Shown: piece after piece, positions 50,031 to 60,732 of the stretch
How the letters are laid out: the number at the start of each line of letters is the position of its first letter
Position numbering within the stretch: position 1 is the first letter of the stretch
Assembly: GCF_964204865.1 (NCBI RefSeq)
Contig: NC_135251.1
Location: 21,948,001-22,012,000, forward strand
Length of the DNA stretch: 64,000 nucleotides
DNA from: Styela clava
Taxonomy: Eukaryota; Chordata; Ascidiacea; Stolidobranchia; Styelidae
Reading direction: 5' to 3'
Notes under the pieces: generated by a model
The model's database searches: none
Told to the model about the DNA's origin: nothing
The model's input: the letters and a program-made list of their open reading frames with translations, nothing else
Position numbers and translations under genes: made by a program

Positions 50031-53000
50031 TTAAAAAAGGTTATTGCGGGTAATATAGTAATTTTTCCCATCCAACATCAACTTTTTCATAACTATTTTT
50101 TGTCTTGTTTTTAAAATATAATTGAATCCAGAAACAAGCTTTCCAGGGCATTCGCATTTTGGAATGTCGATGAATTTCAAATTGCATTTCTTTGTGCGAA
50201 TCTGCTTTTTTCGCTTTCTTGTACCAGTGTATTGTCTGCAGGAATTTGCTTCATAAATAAGATGAGTTTCCGTTTGTTGATTGAGTTCACCAACAGTGAA
50301 TGAATACACTAAAAAGAAAACACAATTTCAGTTTACGTACACCATAAAATCATGCGGGACAAATACACGAGAAAAAATAGCTAAAGAAATTTATTGAAGA
50401 TAGAAGAACTCTTGAGTTTTCACCAGCTGATAACGATTTGATTAAAATGTTGGAATCTGGTAAAACTTGATTATCACGCAGCTGAAACAAAAGGAATAAA
50501 GAAACTAGCTTTACGGTAATTCAAAATAAATTAGAATAGCCAAAATCAAACTTACTATATGAAGGCTTGTGTGAATGAGAGTGAAATGTTTTCTCCATAA
50601 ATTCCTCTGAACATTCTGAAATAAAGTTTTATTTAGAAATTCTGATTAGAATATTGCATTAAATCAAGTAACGGAAAGTTTTAATATAATTTCTATTTAA
50701 TAATTACTATTTTAGTGTAAAAAAAAATCAGATAAATTTATTATTCCATAATAATTCTCTATATTTTTATAACTACTAGGCACTACAGTAGTGGATACGA
50801 AAACTTCTCTTACCTAGTTCTTTGTGGCATCCTATTTTTTCAAAAACTTCATGTTCTTTCGAACAATCTTGAGCTGAAACTATCATTCTGTTTTTGCAAC
50901 ATTCTGATTTCCTGTTGTATTCTTGACCATTACAACATCCCTTCGTTGAGTTTTGTATATAATTTTCTCCACAGCAAACTTTACCATCTAAGTTTAAAAA
51001 TTTCATTTCATTTATAGTAATATATTATTCAGTTAAAAAAAAAATACGGAGTATATCACAACTGAAAGATATTCTCTCAAATACAAATCCCACACAACAG
51101 AAAATTGTTCGACATAACAGACTATAAACCGGTGGAAAATTGAAATGAAAATCGCTTCACAATGGGTAGTTTAAAAAAAAAACGGCCTTATTTTATCTTA
51201 TAGGGAGAGGGCAAAGAATCTACAATGAAGAAAGGTAAATCTATACTAACAAATTTAAGTTGATTCAATCATTCAGCGTTGGTCATATCAGAGAAAGATG
51301 TCGGGGCTTTTTTCTTAATTAGAAAATTGTTTCATTCAAAATGTGTTTCGTCTTAATTTCTTACCTTCAAGTAAATGAACTTTCGTCTTCCCACTTTTGC
51401 TTGTGCAGCATGTCTGTGTTTTCGTGTTGTGCCATTCATCTATTGTGTTAGGACAAGTTCTAACATTTAGTCGTCGAACAATTTCTCCATTAACGCATTT
51501 TTCTATTTGCTCGTCAAACATACCGGCACCTATACACGAAGTAATAGATAGGTAGATAGTAGTTAGATTGGTGTGTGAATGAAATATTAAACGGTGGCCG
51601 GAAATTTGTGCCGCGTACACGTTAGTCGTACAAGTGAGAAGTTATATGAAGTGCTGTTAATTGAGTATCAGGAGATTACAATTTCATATGATATAGTGAG
51701 TTAGCATGGTGATAATATACATTTATTTCATGCACATAGAGCTGATAATTTTTGAATATATAAGTCAAATCTTACCTGGGCAACAAAATTCCCCTCGTGG
51801 GGCATTGAATAGAACAAATTGGTCTTCTGTTTTTATATGGCAGCATTCAAGGTTTCTTGTAATACACCTGAATTCGTTGTCATTTTCATCGTAGCAAATT
51901 CCTGCTGATTTACATTTGTATACAGAGATATTATCTGAATCCGGTCGAAACGTAGGCAACGCATTGATTCCTGAAATGAATATTTAAAATAGTCCAAGTG
52001 GTCGGAAGATTTAAATTTTAAAATAGCAATTAGATATGATGAATTGTCATAATAATAATAATGACGATCTTAATTATTATCACTGCCATTTAATATTTCC
52101 ATGGCAATATCAGGTACAATACGCTCTCACATCTCGCGGCTGTGAGCACTCGAGCGTAAAGAGGCAAACAAAATTCTTCTTTGAATGGAAAGTACCGCTA
52201 AGCGAAAACGTTATGTTAACTGATATATACCAGAAGTTGTAATCACTTGTCTAGCTTAATGAAATTTAAGTTGAATCGGCAGCTTTTACGATAACAGGTA
52301 ACGGGCGGATAATATAATAAGTCTGACTTCAGTTTGCTTATACTTCGCTAATTTGGAATAATCACAATGCTAGTTATGTGGCAAACACACATACGAGTAT
52401 ATAGGCCTACTGCGAAATGGCAGTGAAATGTCACTTTCATATTATCGCTATTCATTCAAGTCATTCGCCTAACGTTACTCTAATTTTGACGTCCTATGAA
52501 TTGTAACGTTTCTAAGTTGGCCATTCATTTCTATACCGGTTGTAAATTTTCCGCCCCATTTTAACGAAAAACATCGAATTAAAAAAAAAATTATTCGATT
52601 TCAAAACCCTTTTAATGCCATTTTTTAAAACTTAAATAAACCATCTGAAGTCTTACTCTCTGATTCGATCATTACCTCTGTCACTCGTTTTCAGTAATAT
52701 ATCGATGAAGATATCATTAACAAACAAGATTTTTCGTATCGGCCACGGCATTTCCAGAAAACAATTGAATTTCGTCCGTTCGGTACAATATATATCACAA
52801 GAAAATGTCTTTTCGAAATCAGACTCACGAGGTACATTCTTTATGACTCCAACTTTCAAATTTCGAGATTTTTTGACTTTTAAAATTCGTTATAGACTGG
52901 CTGCTCACGATATTTTCGACAGCGAATGTCAGATATAATTTTCAAAAACCTCACAACGATCATACCGGCGTCAGTATACTGGAAGCAAGCAATTCCTACA

Positions 53001-53291
53001 TTCCATAAAAATCTCAGCAAAGCATCGTTAAATATCGTACAGCGAGACACTCACATCTGCCCACCGAGCGCGGATTTTGCGAGTGAAATGAATTTATTAT
53101 TCGTCAAAGCTCGCGGCGAAGGAAGTTTACTTTACACACAGCGGATTTGCGCTTAACCCATTGAGTCGTGATGCGACGAACAACGCTTGTCGGAACTTCA
53201 TAATAGAAGATCCGAAGTGTTATAAATAATTTCAACAAGGCAATGGCGACTCACCTCCCAGTAAGATAACCATGAATTTGAAAACGTCCAT
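50031..53291 (-). CDS. secreted galaxin-like/NTR-domain protein D (6 exons)
   Basis: Exons, in transcript order: 53291-53255, 51970-51776, 51529-51365, 50987-50814, 50615-50556, 50308-50031. The sum is 909 nt, giving 302 aa; all introns are phase 1 with GT-AG borders. The signal peptide is MDVFKFMVILLGGINA, split by intron 1. Module a has EFRCITRNLECC and PRGEFCCP; module b has GAGMFDEQ, KCVNG and TQTCCT; module c has GKVCCGENYI, KGCCNG and SECCKNR. The NTR starts ECSEEFMEKTF and runs YSFTVGELNQQTETHLIYEA, SCRQYTG, KKCNLKFID and KCECPGKLVSGFNY. It is closest in layout to C and in NTR sequence to B (ETETHLIY/ETETHLVY, ITRNNL/ISQNKL). A matrix or adhesion function is inference. Confidence 0.88.
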
Positions 53292-53634
53292 GAATTTTTG
53301 TGATTCCGTACAATCTCTTCGATGTCGGGCCTTGGTTGTGAAAACAGGGTCTATCCGATGCGATTTTTATAGACACTTGATTTTCGTTTTTATTAGTTAC
53401 TTCGATTTACCAGGGTCTTCCCCAGGTTTTGATAAAGGTGATTCAGGTAGTACCGTGATGCGCTAGACGTCACTTAAAATGGGATTCACATCAAAGAACC
53501 CACAGCTATACACGTGACATGCTTTTATCACCTATATTTTATTATTGTGTTTGTTGAGCAAGTTCAGCTTAAAAACGTTATCAAAAACAGACTTTTCTTA
53601 AAACATAAGCTATCATTTATTAAACTTAACTCAC

Positions 53635-53706
53635 CTGGGCAACGAACCGATGTGACGTTGGGTGGAATTATACTTGAAACTAAATATACTCCAATGGTTG
53701 ATTCGC
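53635..53706 (-). pseudogene. exon-like fragment upstream of gene D
   Basis: A 72-bp phase 1-1 stretch bounded by a TTTCAAACAG acceptor and a GTGAGT donor. It ends GTTGCCCAG|GTGAGT, very like the end of gene D exon 2 (GTTGCCCAG|GTAAGA). The encoded end is SVRCPG against EFCCPG. There is no other CC pair and no matching signal exon. It could be a decayed module-a exon or a chance match. Confidence 0.25.
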
Positions 53707-54294
53707 CTGTTTGAAATATTGAATACCTTTGTGGGAAGATGGACACTGCGGAAACATGCCCAGAATCCTTTATATGCTCTCCCCGTGGTTTACTCCCGTT
53801 GACAACAACAAGAAACAAAACAAAAATCGAACTGTGTGTTCATCAATTTGGCGTTGTTATTGTGATTCAGAATTTCCATCAACTTTATATATATTCTGCG
53901 GCTGCGATAAAAAATTCGAAAATATGTCATAGCATTTGGTCGTCCTCGAATGGCGGATTGTATATGATGAACGAAGAATAATGTTTAAAACTACCACGCA
54001 GAAGCCTCATTTTGCAATCCAATTGTAGTTTGACTATCAAAAATAAGGTTCATGTAATTTTTCATATAGGAAATTAAACGAGGACTGTTTGATTCAACTT
54101 TTCTCATGTGTTGAACACATTTCTAATAATGGGACATTGAGAATGTCATCGACCAATTAGGTGTTATATCCACGCTACGTTTTGGCTCAATTGAACACAA
54201 TTATGCGCGAGTGAATACCCGCCGCTTCAGACCTAATCATTTCGTGCGGGTCATTAAACCCTGGTTCAAAACATAGAACTATCTATACTGGCCG
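53707..54294. other. intergenic, nothing recognised
   Basis: Overlapping short frames on + between 53729 and 53981 lack splice or domain support. Confidence 0.45.
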
Positions 54295-56042
54295 TAGAGC
54301 TCGACCGATATCACTTTTTGGCACCGATACCGATAACGATATATCGGCCAACTAGTGACCGATAACCGATATCGACATACCGATATCTACAACCTGAACC
54401 CGCGATAAATACAAACAGAAAGAAAAATTCAGTTTCAGTCAATCAAAAGTTTATGTTGAAAAATAAAGCAGTCCTACACAGTGCTTGCATCATTGATAAA
54501 AGTTTCACAGCAATTAATAAGAACACACATTAATGCACAAAACTGAAGGCAAAGTTTGAAAAAACCAAGCACGAAAGAAAAAGGGCAATCAGTAAAAAGC
54601 TTATAGAAGTCCACTTTGATCCATACAGTAGTAGGTGGGGACTAGGCTTGCACGTAATTTAGGGAATTACGTAATTATTTCGAGTTACGGAAAGAAAGTT
54701 ACAAATTACGTAAAGTCGCCATCCCGTTTGAGCGTTTGGTTTCACGATCAAAATGATATTATTATGAGCGTTATCACCGTAACGCAATTAACACCGACAG
54801 ACTTTTTTGTCTTCACGATTTGGTATCTTTTTTATTCGGCGCTGATAACGATAAATAAGAATGTGTGATAGTTGATTGTAATTCCGGAAGGCGTATTTTT
54901 CTTTCTCTCCGTGAAACAGACATGAAACGAATTTTACCGCCGCTATGGAGCAAAGGGAGAGAAGGCTACTTTATTTTCCCGACTCAAACACTTTTATTAA
55001 TACAAATTACAGCACATTAAAAAACAAAATAGAATTTATTAGCATTAATTTACAACGAGTTACGGGTAAGAATTTACCGCCGGCTAAATAATTAATATGT
55101 GATCTAAATTTATCGCAAATAATGTTATAACATTTAGGCCGCGAAATGATCTGATATAAAATGAAGCTTGGTAATCGGAATATCGTCAATAATTCAGCAT
55201 CAATAATTATTGCAAAATGCTAACTAGGTAGCAAAGTCGGATAATGTAAAAAACAGAGCAATAACAAGTGTTCGTCGCGAGGCAAGCGCAGGTAAAATCA
55301 AACGAAAGAATACGCTCGTCGTTGATTAATAACTTGGAAACCCGACATTTTTATTCAATACGAAAGTCGATTTAAAAAAAAGGCAACTATTGTTTCATAA
55401 ATATCCGTATACCAGTGTTGGTAATGATAAAATTGATCGCATAAAATTGGGACGGTTAATTTCCGAAGGTGATAAAGGAAAATCAAATCAACACAAAAGA
55501 TAAAAATCAGAATAAATACAATTTGAATTCACTCCTTGGTATTTGTCTTTAACATCTGTCGCCGGCGTGTAGTACTGTCGGGATATGAAAACCAAACTTC
55601 GATGTCCCATTCGGAAAAGAAGTGGTTTCAAATGGTTTTTATGATAGGTTTAAATGCGTGAAAAAATATCGCAATTACGGGGTCATTACGTAATCGATTT
55701 TGCCGTAATTACAAAATTGATTTTTGTCGATTACGTGCAAGTCTAGTGGGGACGCAAGATATTCGAAGGCGAGGATTTTGCGCCGCACGAAGAGATAAAA
55801 GAGAGAAATATAGAAGAGAACTCTCTGTTCATTGAGAGGCAAAATGAGAGAAGCGAAAAAAAGAAAACGCTCGGCCGCAGATATTTCCCGGGGAAAAAGA
55901 CTCATTTTTTAGAACGTGGAAAAGAGACTAACGCTGATATATATCGGCCAGATATATCGGCCGGTTGGGCCGATATGATATATCGGCAAACACGCAATAT
56001 CGGCCCGATATATCGGTTGGCCGATATATCGGTCGAGCTCTA
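54295..56042. mobile_element. outer DNA transposon (TIR TAGAGCTCGACCGATAT)
   Basis: The ends are TAGAGCTCGACCGATATC at the left and ATATCGGTCGAGCTCTA at the right. Many further ATATCGG/CCGATAT words form subterminal repeats within about 120 bp of each end. No transposase frame remains. The ends resemble hAT-type elements known in animals. Its target duplication could not be assigned. A second element is inserted inside it at 54643-55745. Confidence 0.8.
54643..55745. mobile_element. inner hAT element (1103 bp) with 8-bp TSD
   Basis: The inverted ends are TAGGCTTGCACGTAAT and ATTACGTGCAAGTCTA. It is flanked by a perfect 8-bp duplication GTGGGGAC (54635-54642 and 55746-55753) that lies within the outer element. 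The subterminal parts carry repeated TTACGTAA-like words. No transposase is visible, so it is non-autonomous. Confidence 0.9.
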
Positions 56043-57834
56043 AATTACTGGGTTTATTAAATGAGGTAATCTATATCTCAAACCCAAAAGCCTTCGGCCC
56101 TTGCAAGTACAGATGGAGATACTAAACAAAGATATACCTTAATTGTGTTTACTTAATTAGAATTTAAAAATAGTTTACAATAACTCGAGGAAGTAAGGAA
56201 GTGCTTTATTTTGGTAAATAATGTCACATGATATGGTAAACATTGTGCTATTTTGAAACTGTATTTGATTATGAAGCAATTCCGTTAGTAGACATTATCC
56301 ATGGCAACTTTTTGAGTTCTGAGGTAAATACATTTGTTTAGTTCAATAGAGAATTCCATGGAAACCCGTACACCCATATCATATTGTTTAGAATAATCAA
56401 ATATCTATATAAAACAGGAAGATGGTTAAATGAATGTATTTGAGAGGCCCCGATATCACACGTAATCGTGGGCGAAGAAATGTTCGTTTGCCAAATCGGG
56501 ATTGCATAGGAGGAGGAGATATTGAACGGGGTAATTTCAGAAAACTTGTAATAGCTTGATTTCATAGCGGTATTATTTTGATTTCATAGCGTAAAAGTTT
56601 GTTATCTATTTGCATTTCTGATAACAAATTGTGAATTGCAATATAGGACGCATCTCCATAACATATAATTTAGCATTTTCAGTTTCATATTGTTTCCCCG
56701 GGGAAATACATCATATTATATTGATTGTGCTTCGACAGTTACTCAACGGTCATAATGCTTGTTCATACTTACGACGCATTCTTCGTTGTCAATAATAATT
56801 TAATGTTTACGGGCATTTGCTTAGCCCTGGTCGTCATCTACTAAGCGTGGGAAAATTGACTCTTTTTGACTCAATCAGACCACGAATCAAGCCTAAAACA
56901 AAGTATTCATATTCGTTATGACTTAGCTCACACGAACGGCGATTTGGTTCCACTCTCCATCCATGGTTTAATCGATGACGTTCGGGCGCGATGGTGAAAT
57001 AGTTGGGCTCAACAATATTAGTGACGCATGTGTGAGATCTCGTGTCTTACTTCTGTATCAATCAAAGTGTTAGGGAATGCAAAATAAGAAAGATTCTGGT
57101 CTTCATAGAAATAGTAGATCCATACGTATCAGCGGCTGCTGAGTCATGTTCGTAGCGAACGTGATAAAGACGTCTGACTGTGCTCAGAAGACGACGTGCT
57201 CCGACTAAAATTCTTCCTTAAAAATTATACCTGCCCGCGTATCAAGTGAATATCGTATAGCGCCTCGCTCAAAATAAAGATGTGAAAACGTGGGACTGTC
57301 TGTTGTTTGAGACGTTACTTATTTACACTATAATGCTATAAACCTGTTTTTACTTACCATGTCCGCATAGATTGCGACATATATGCGCAAGACAATCGCA
57401 GTAACCAAACAACAGGTCTGTTGATGCGAAAGAATCAACAGGAGAAGGGGAAAGGATCAACTGGCGGGGGAGTTGTCACCTGATACACCACCCCTACAAG
57501 AATGACGGGAAATTGTTAGGTGGGAGGTGGGTGCGACTGCATATAACACTGAGTATATTCTACAAATTCATAGCAATTGCGCTACAAGAGTAATGTCTAT
57601 TTAGTATGCTTTTTGTGTAGGCACCGGGCTGCAAGACCTAACCACGCTTCGCGTCAACATCCTAACCATTTTTCACAAATACAAAACACTCGGGAAATTG
57701 TTATTGTGTGATACAGCGAACTTTCATGGGCACATCAGGGTTATACCAAAATTCACAATTTTTAAGTCGCGTTTTATTTCAATAAACAAAAAAAAAATGA
57801 AATAAATTTTAGAAATTCAAACCACGCAACACAT

Positions 57835-57837
<3 letters not shown>
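56043..57837. other. intergenic, nothing recognised
   Basis: No gene or repeat could be supported. The frame 56338-56565 on - has no resemblance to a family. Confidence 0.5.

Positions 57838-57883
<46 letters not shown>
57838..57883. repeat. (ATC)n microsatellite
   Basis: About fifteen uninterrupted ATC units. Confidence 0.95.
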
Positions 57884-57885
<2 letters not shown>

Positions 57886-58189
57886 TGGAATATAATGAAA
57901 ATCGAAGTGCAAGTTCAGTAAGTGTATCAATATGCATTAAACGCCTTTAGAGACTATCCATTGGTAATAAATTATTAAAAGAGTCATAAAACGAAACGTT
58001 CCTGTTCACATTGTGGTGGAGCATTATTATTTCTATCTTCGTCGTTTGGGTGTACCACCCGCAACAAGAATCGGCGTTGTTCCAGCCATACTGGACGGCT
58101 TTTTCACAATGACACGTCCTTTAGAAACCTTGAAAATATAATATTGTACTTGTCAATAAAACATCAAATCACACAGTGCTGGACATTGT

Positions 58190-58503
58190 CAGCTCGCTTC
58201 GAGCGTCTTGTCAGGAATATGCTTGCCACCCCTCCACCCTACGTGGGTTCGCAGATACGAATCCCGATAGGGTATGAATATGTGCCACAGATTGTGGGAC
58301 TCCCCGTCGTCGTATGGTAATACACGTAACCGCTAGTCGATTACGACATAATTCAGCACCAATTTCATGCATCTGAAACAACTGGTATACTCGATTACTC
58401 GATTAACTGGTAACCAGACGAGAAGCCTGGGTTAACGATTGAAATAAGTCATTTTATCGCTTTTTCTCTCCATCGTGATAAATATGAAATTCCTATCCTA
58501 CCT
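58190..58503 (+). mobile_element. tRNA-derived SINE, diverged copy
   Basis: The B box ACGTGGGTTCGCAGATACGAATCCC-like region, the body (CACGTAACCGCTAGTCGATTACG; GGTAACCAGACGAGAAGCC) and the tail TTCCTATCCTACC align with the copy at 31326-31665. The A-box head is strongly diverged. No intact target duplication was seen. Confidence 0.75.
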
Positions 58504-60662
58504 TACCATTTGCAAATCCCGATCTAGTAGGCTACGCCGTGATCGCCGGCATGCATAACATGAAGACTAAAATCTGTCAAGCTAATTGGTTCAGAGTTTA
58601 TGTGTTTGAAGTAACGTTTTATAACCAATTTTGTGAACATAATAAGGGTACCTGCCACCTTCCATTCAGAAGTAGATCAGTGGCCAAAGGTAACAAAAAC
58701 TAAAAAAAAAAACGTTTCCGGTTATGTACCATAATAAAAGGAGCTTTGTCGTCAGTATATCGCGTAGTTGCAATCCATAGGAAATTTATCATGCTGTAGA
58801 TGGGACATGGCGTACATTATTCAGTGAAGTTGTGCGAGAGAATGCCATGCAAATTTTGCACAGCCATGCTATATAGTAGCAGCAAAGACGTATTCTCAAT
58901 GGTATTTCGTGATGTAAGCACGTCAATAACTTTCTCTTTAAAAGTGCCATCAACTTTTGAAAAGTGCGCCAATTTGACAGCAATTTTGAGGTGGATGCAT
59001 AATACAGTTACCCAGCGATTCCGATTACTTCGACTTAACATTTATACTCGGCATACAAGATAAAAATAGCATATAAACGCATGTGAATAGAATGAATAAA
59101 ATGTTAAGTTTTGCGATTATTTTTAAACACAATATGTGAGTCTGGAATATGTCGTTAGTGACGGATTGTGGCGCCATAACTTGGTGAACCAATAGGCTAC
59201 TTTCTGTAAATTTTTACACTGTAAAATATACCCAAATACGGTAACAGAAATATATTTTAAAATTACGTATTTAATATCTTTCTGGTGATGAAATGTGTAC
59301 AATAAGAAAAGGTTTTTATTCGAACACAAAAACGAATTTTACAAATATTAATTCCCGAAAATGATCCCGTTGTCTTTTGTTATTTTCCCCCCACCCACCT
59401 CCTCTGTTACCTTACAAAAATATTTTGAAATGGATACTTTTGCAAACGATGACATTGGATTAAGTAAGAAACTAGTTTCTATTTGATCCGAGAATTTTGA
59501 CATTTTTTAAATGACTTAATATGAGAAAATTACGGGACGAAATCAACCGAAAAATATATTCAGCCCATACTTGCCCACATATTCCAGGGTACATATAAGG
59601 AGAATTTCCCATATACAATCTTTTGAAAATCAAAAGCCTGCAATATTATTGAAGCGAGCAAAGCGTGTAATATGATGGAACACACGACGAAGCCCTCGCA
59701 AACATTTTATCACAAATAAAAACGGCTATTGGAAGTTAGGAGAAAGTGGCAGAAGTACCGTTTGGGGATTTCCACGCGATCAAATGTTTTGTTTAGCCTT
59801 ATTTGGTTGCAGTTTTCGATGGTCACGCAACCCTATTGGGCGACATATGATGCAGAAATGATAAAAAATTATTGATACATTAATGAACAATGCGGAATAA
59901 TACCGATAAATGTGTTTCTAATATCTTAACAACCAGTTTGAGACCAAAGTGCTTTCTCTCGGGTGTAAAATCTATCGAATGGGGTTCCAATTTAACCTTT
60001 TCGATTTGTTAAAAGAGTGTTTATATGGATGGATGTTATGCTCAATTATAACAATTATCAAAAATTTTACCCAGTTATATTGAAAAGCGCAAATAATTAA
60101 AACGACAGTCTCGTAATGGCAGAAATTCTCATTGTTGTTTTCATTGCAGCCAAGTACGTCATATCAACTTGATGAGGGTAATGTTTGTTTATTGCGACAT
60201 TGCTCCCATTGCGACATTGCTCCCAAATATGGGATCGGAGTTGAACGCAACGAAATTTTTTAGTTATGTGTGTGGGCGATTTGTCCAAAATTCGATTGCA
60301 AAACTAAACTAGCATGATACAATTGAACGACACATGATGTTCAACGATGTATCATGCATAGCCAGCTATCGACTATCAATCAAAAATTTTGAAAAAACTT
60401 CGAAAAGTAACTGGGTTTATTGTTTTTTTGCGGCAGTAAAAAATAAATAACTTGCCATGCATGCATTGGTTTTGTGTACCGTAGATCTCTATGTAGCGTT
60501 TATCTTTGATGAGTACATAGAAAACTCAACCAACTGCGAGCAATGACGCAATTGCCGGCTAAGTAAAACTTCCACCGACAATTGTCTTGAACACATGTAA
60601 ACATAATTCAACCCACGCAAATTCCATTACCCTCAGATATTGTTCTATCTTTATATTTGTAC
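58504..60662. other. intergenic, nothing recognised
   Basis: A 17-bp word ATTGCGACATTGCTCCC is repeated in tandem near 60194-60228. Open frames around 58800-59063 overlap on both strands and show no family resemblance. Confidence 0.45.
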
Positions 60663-60732
60663 TAAATCGGGTATGTGCGAATGATAAATCGCGCCGCCGA
60701 GGCGCGGTTTATCAATAGCACATAGCCGATTA
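60663..60732. repeat. 70-bp near-perfect inverted repeat (hairpin)
   Basis: The arms (TAAATCGGGTATGTGCGAAT then GATAAATCGCGCC, and GGCGCGGTTTATCAATAGCA then CATAGCCGATTA) pair with a few mismatches around a 5-base loop GCCGA. The GC-rich apex stands out from the AT-rich surroundings. Confidence 0.75.

Noticed and set aside
57838-57883. CRISPR-like repeat array
   Set aside because: Uninterrupted trinucleotide microsatellite without spacers; the window is eukaryotic.
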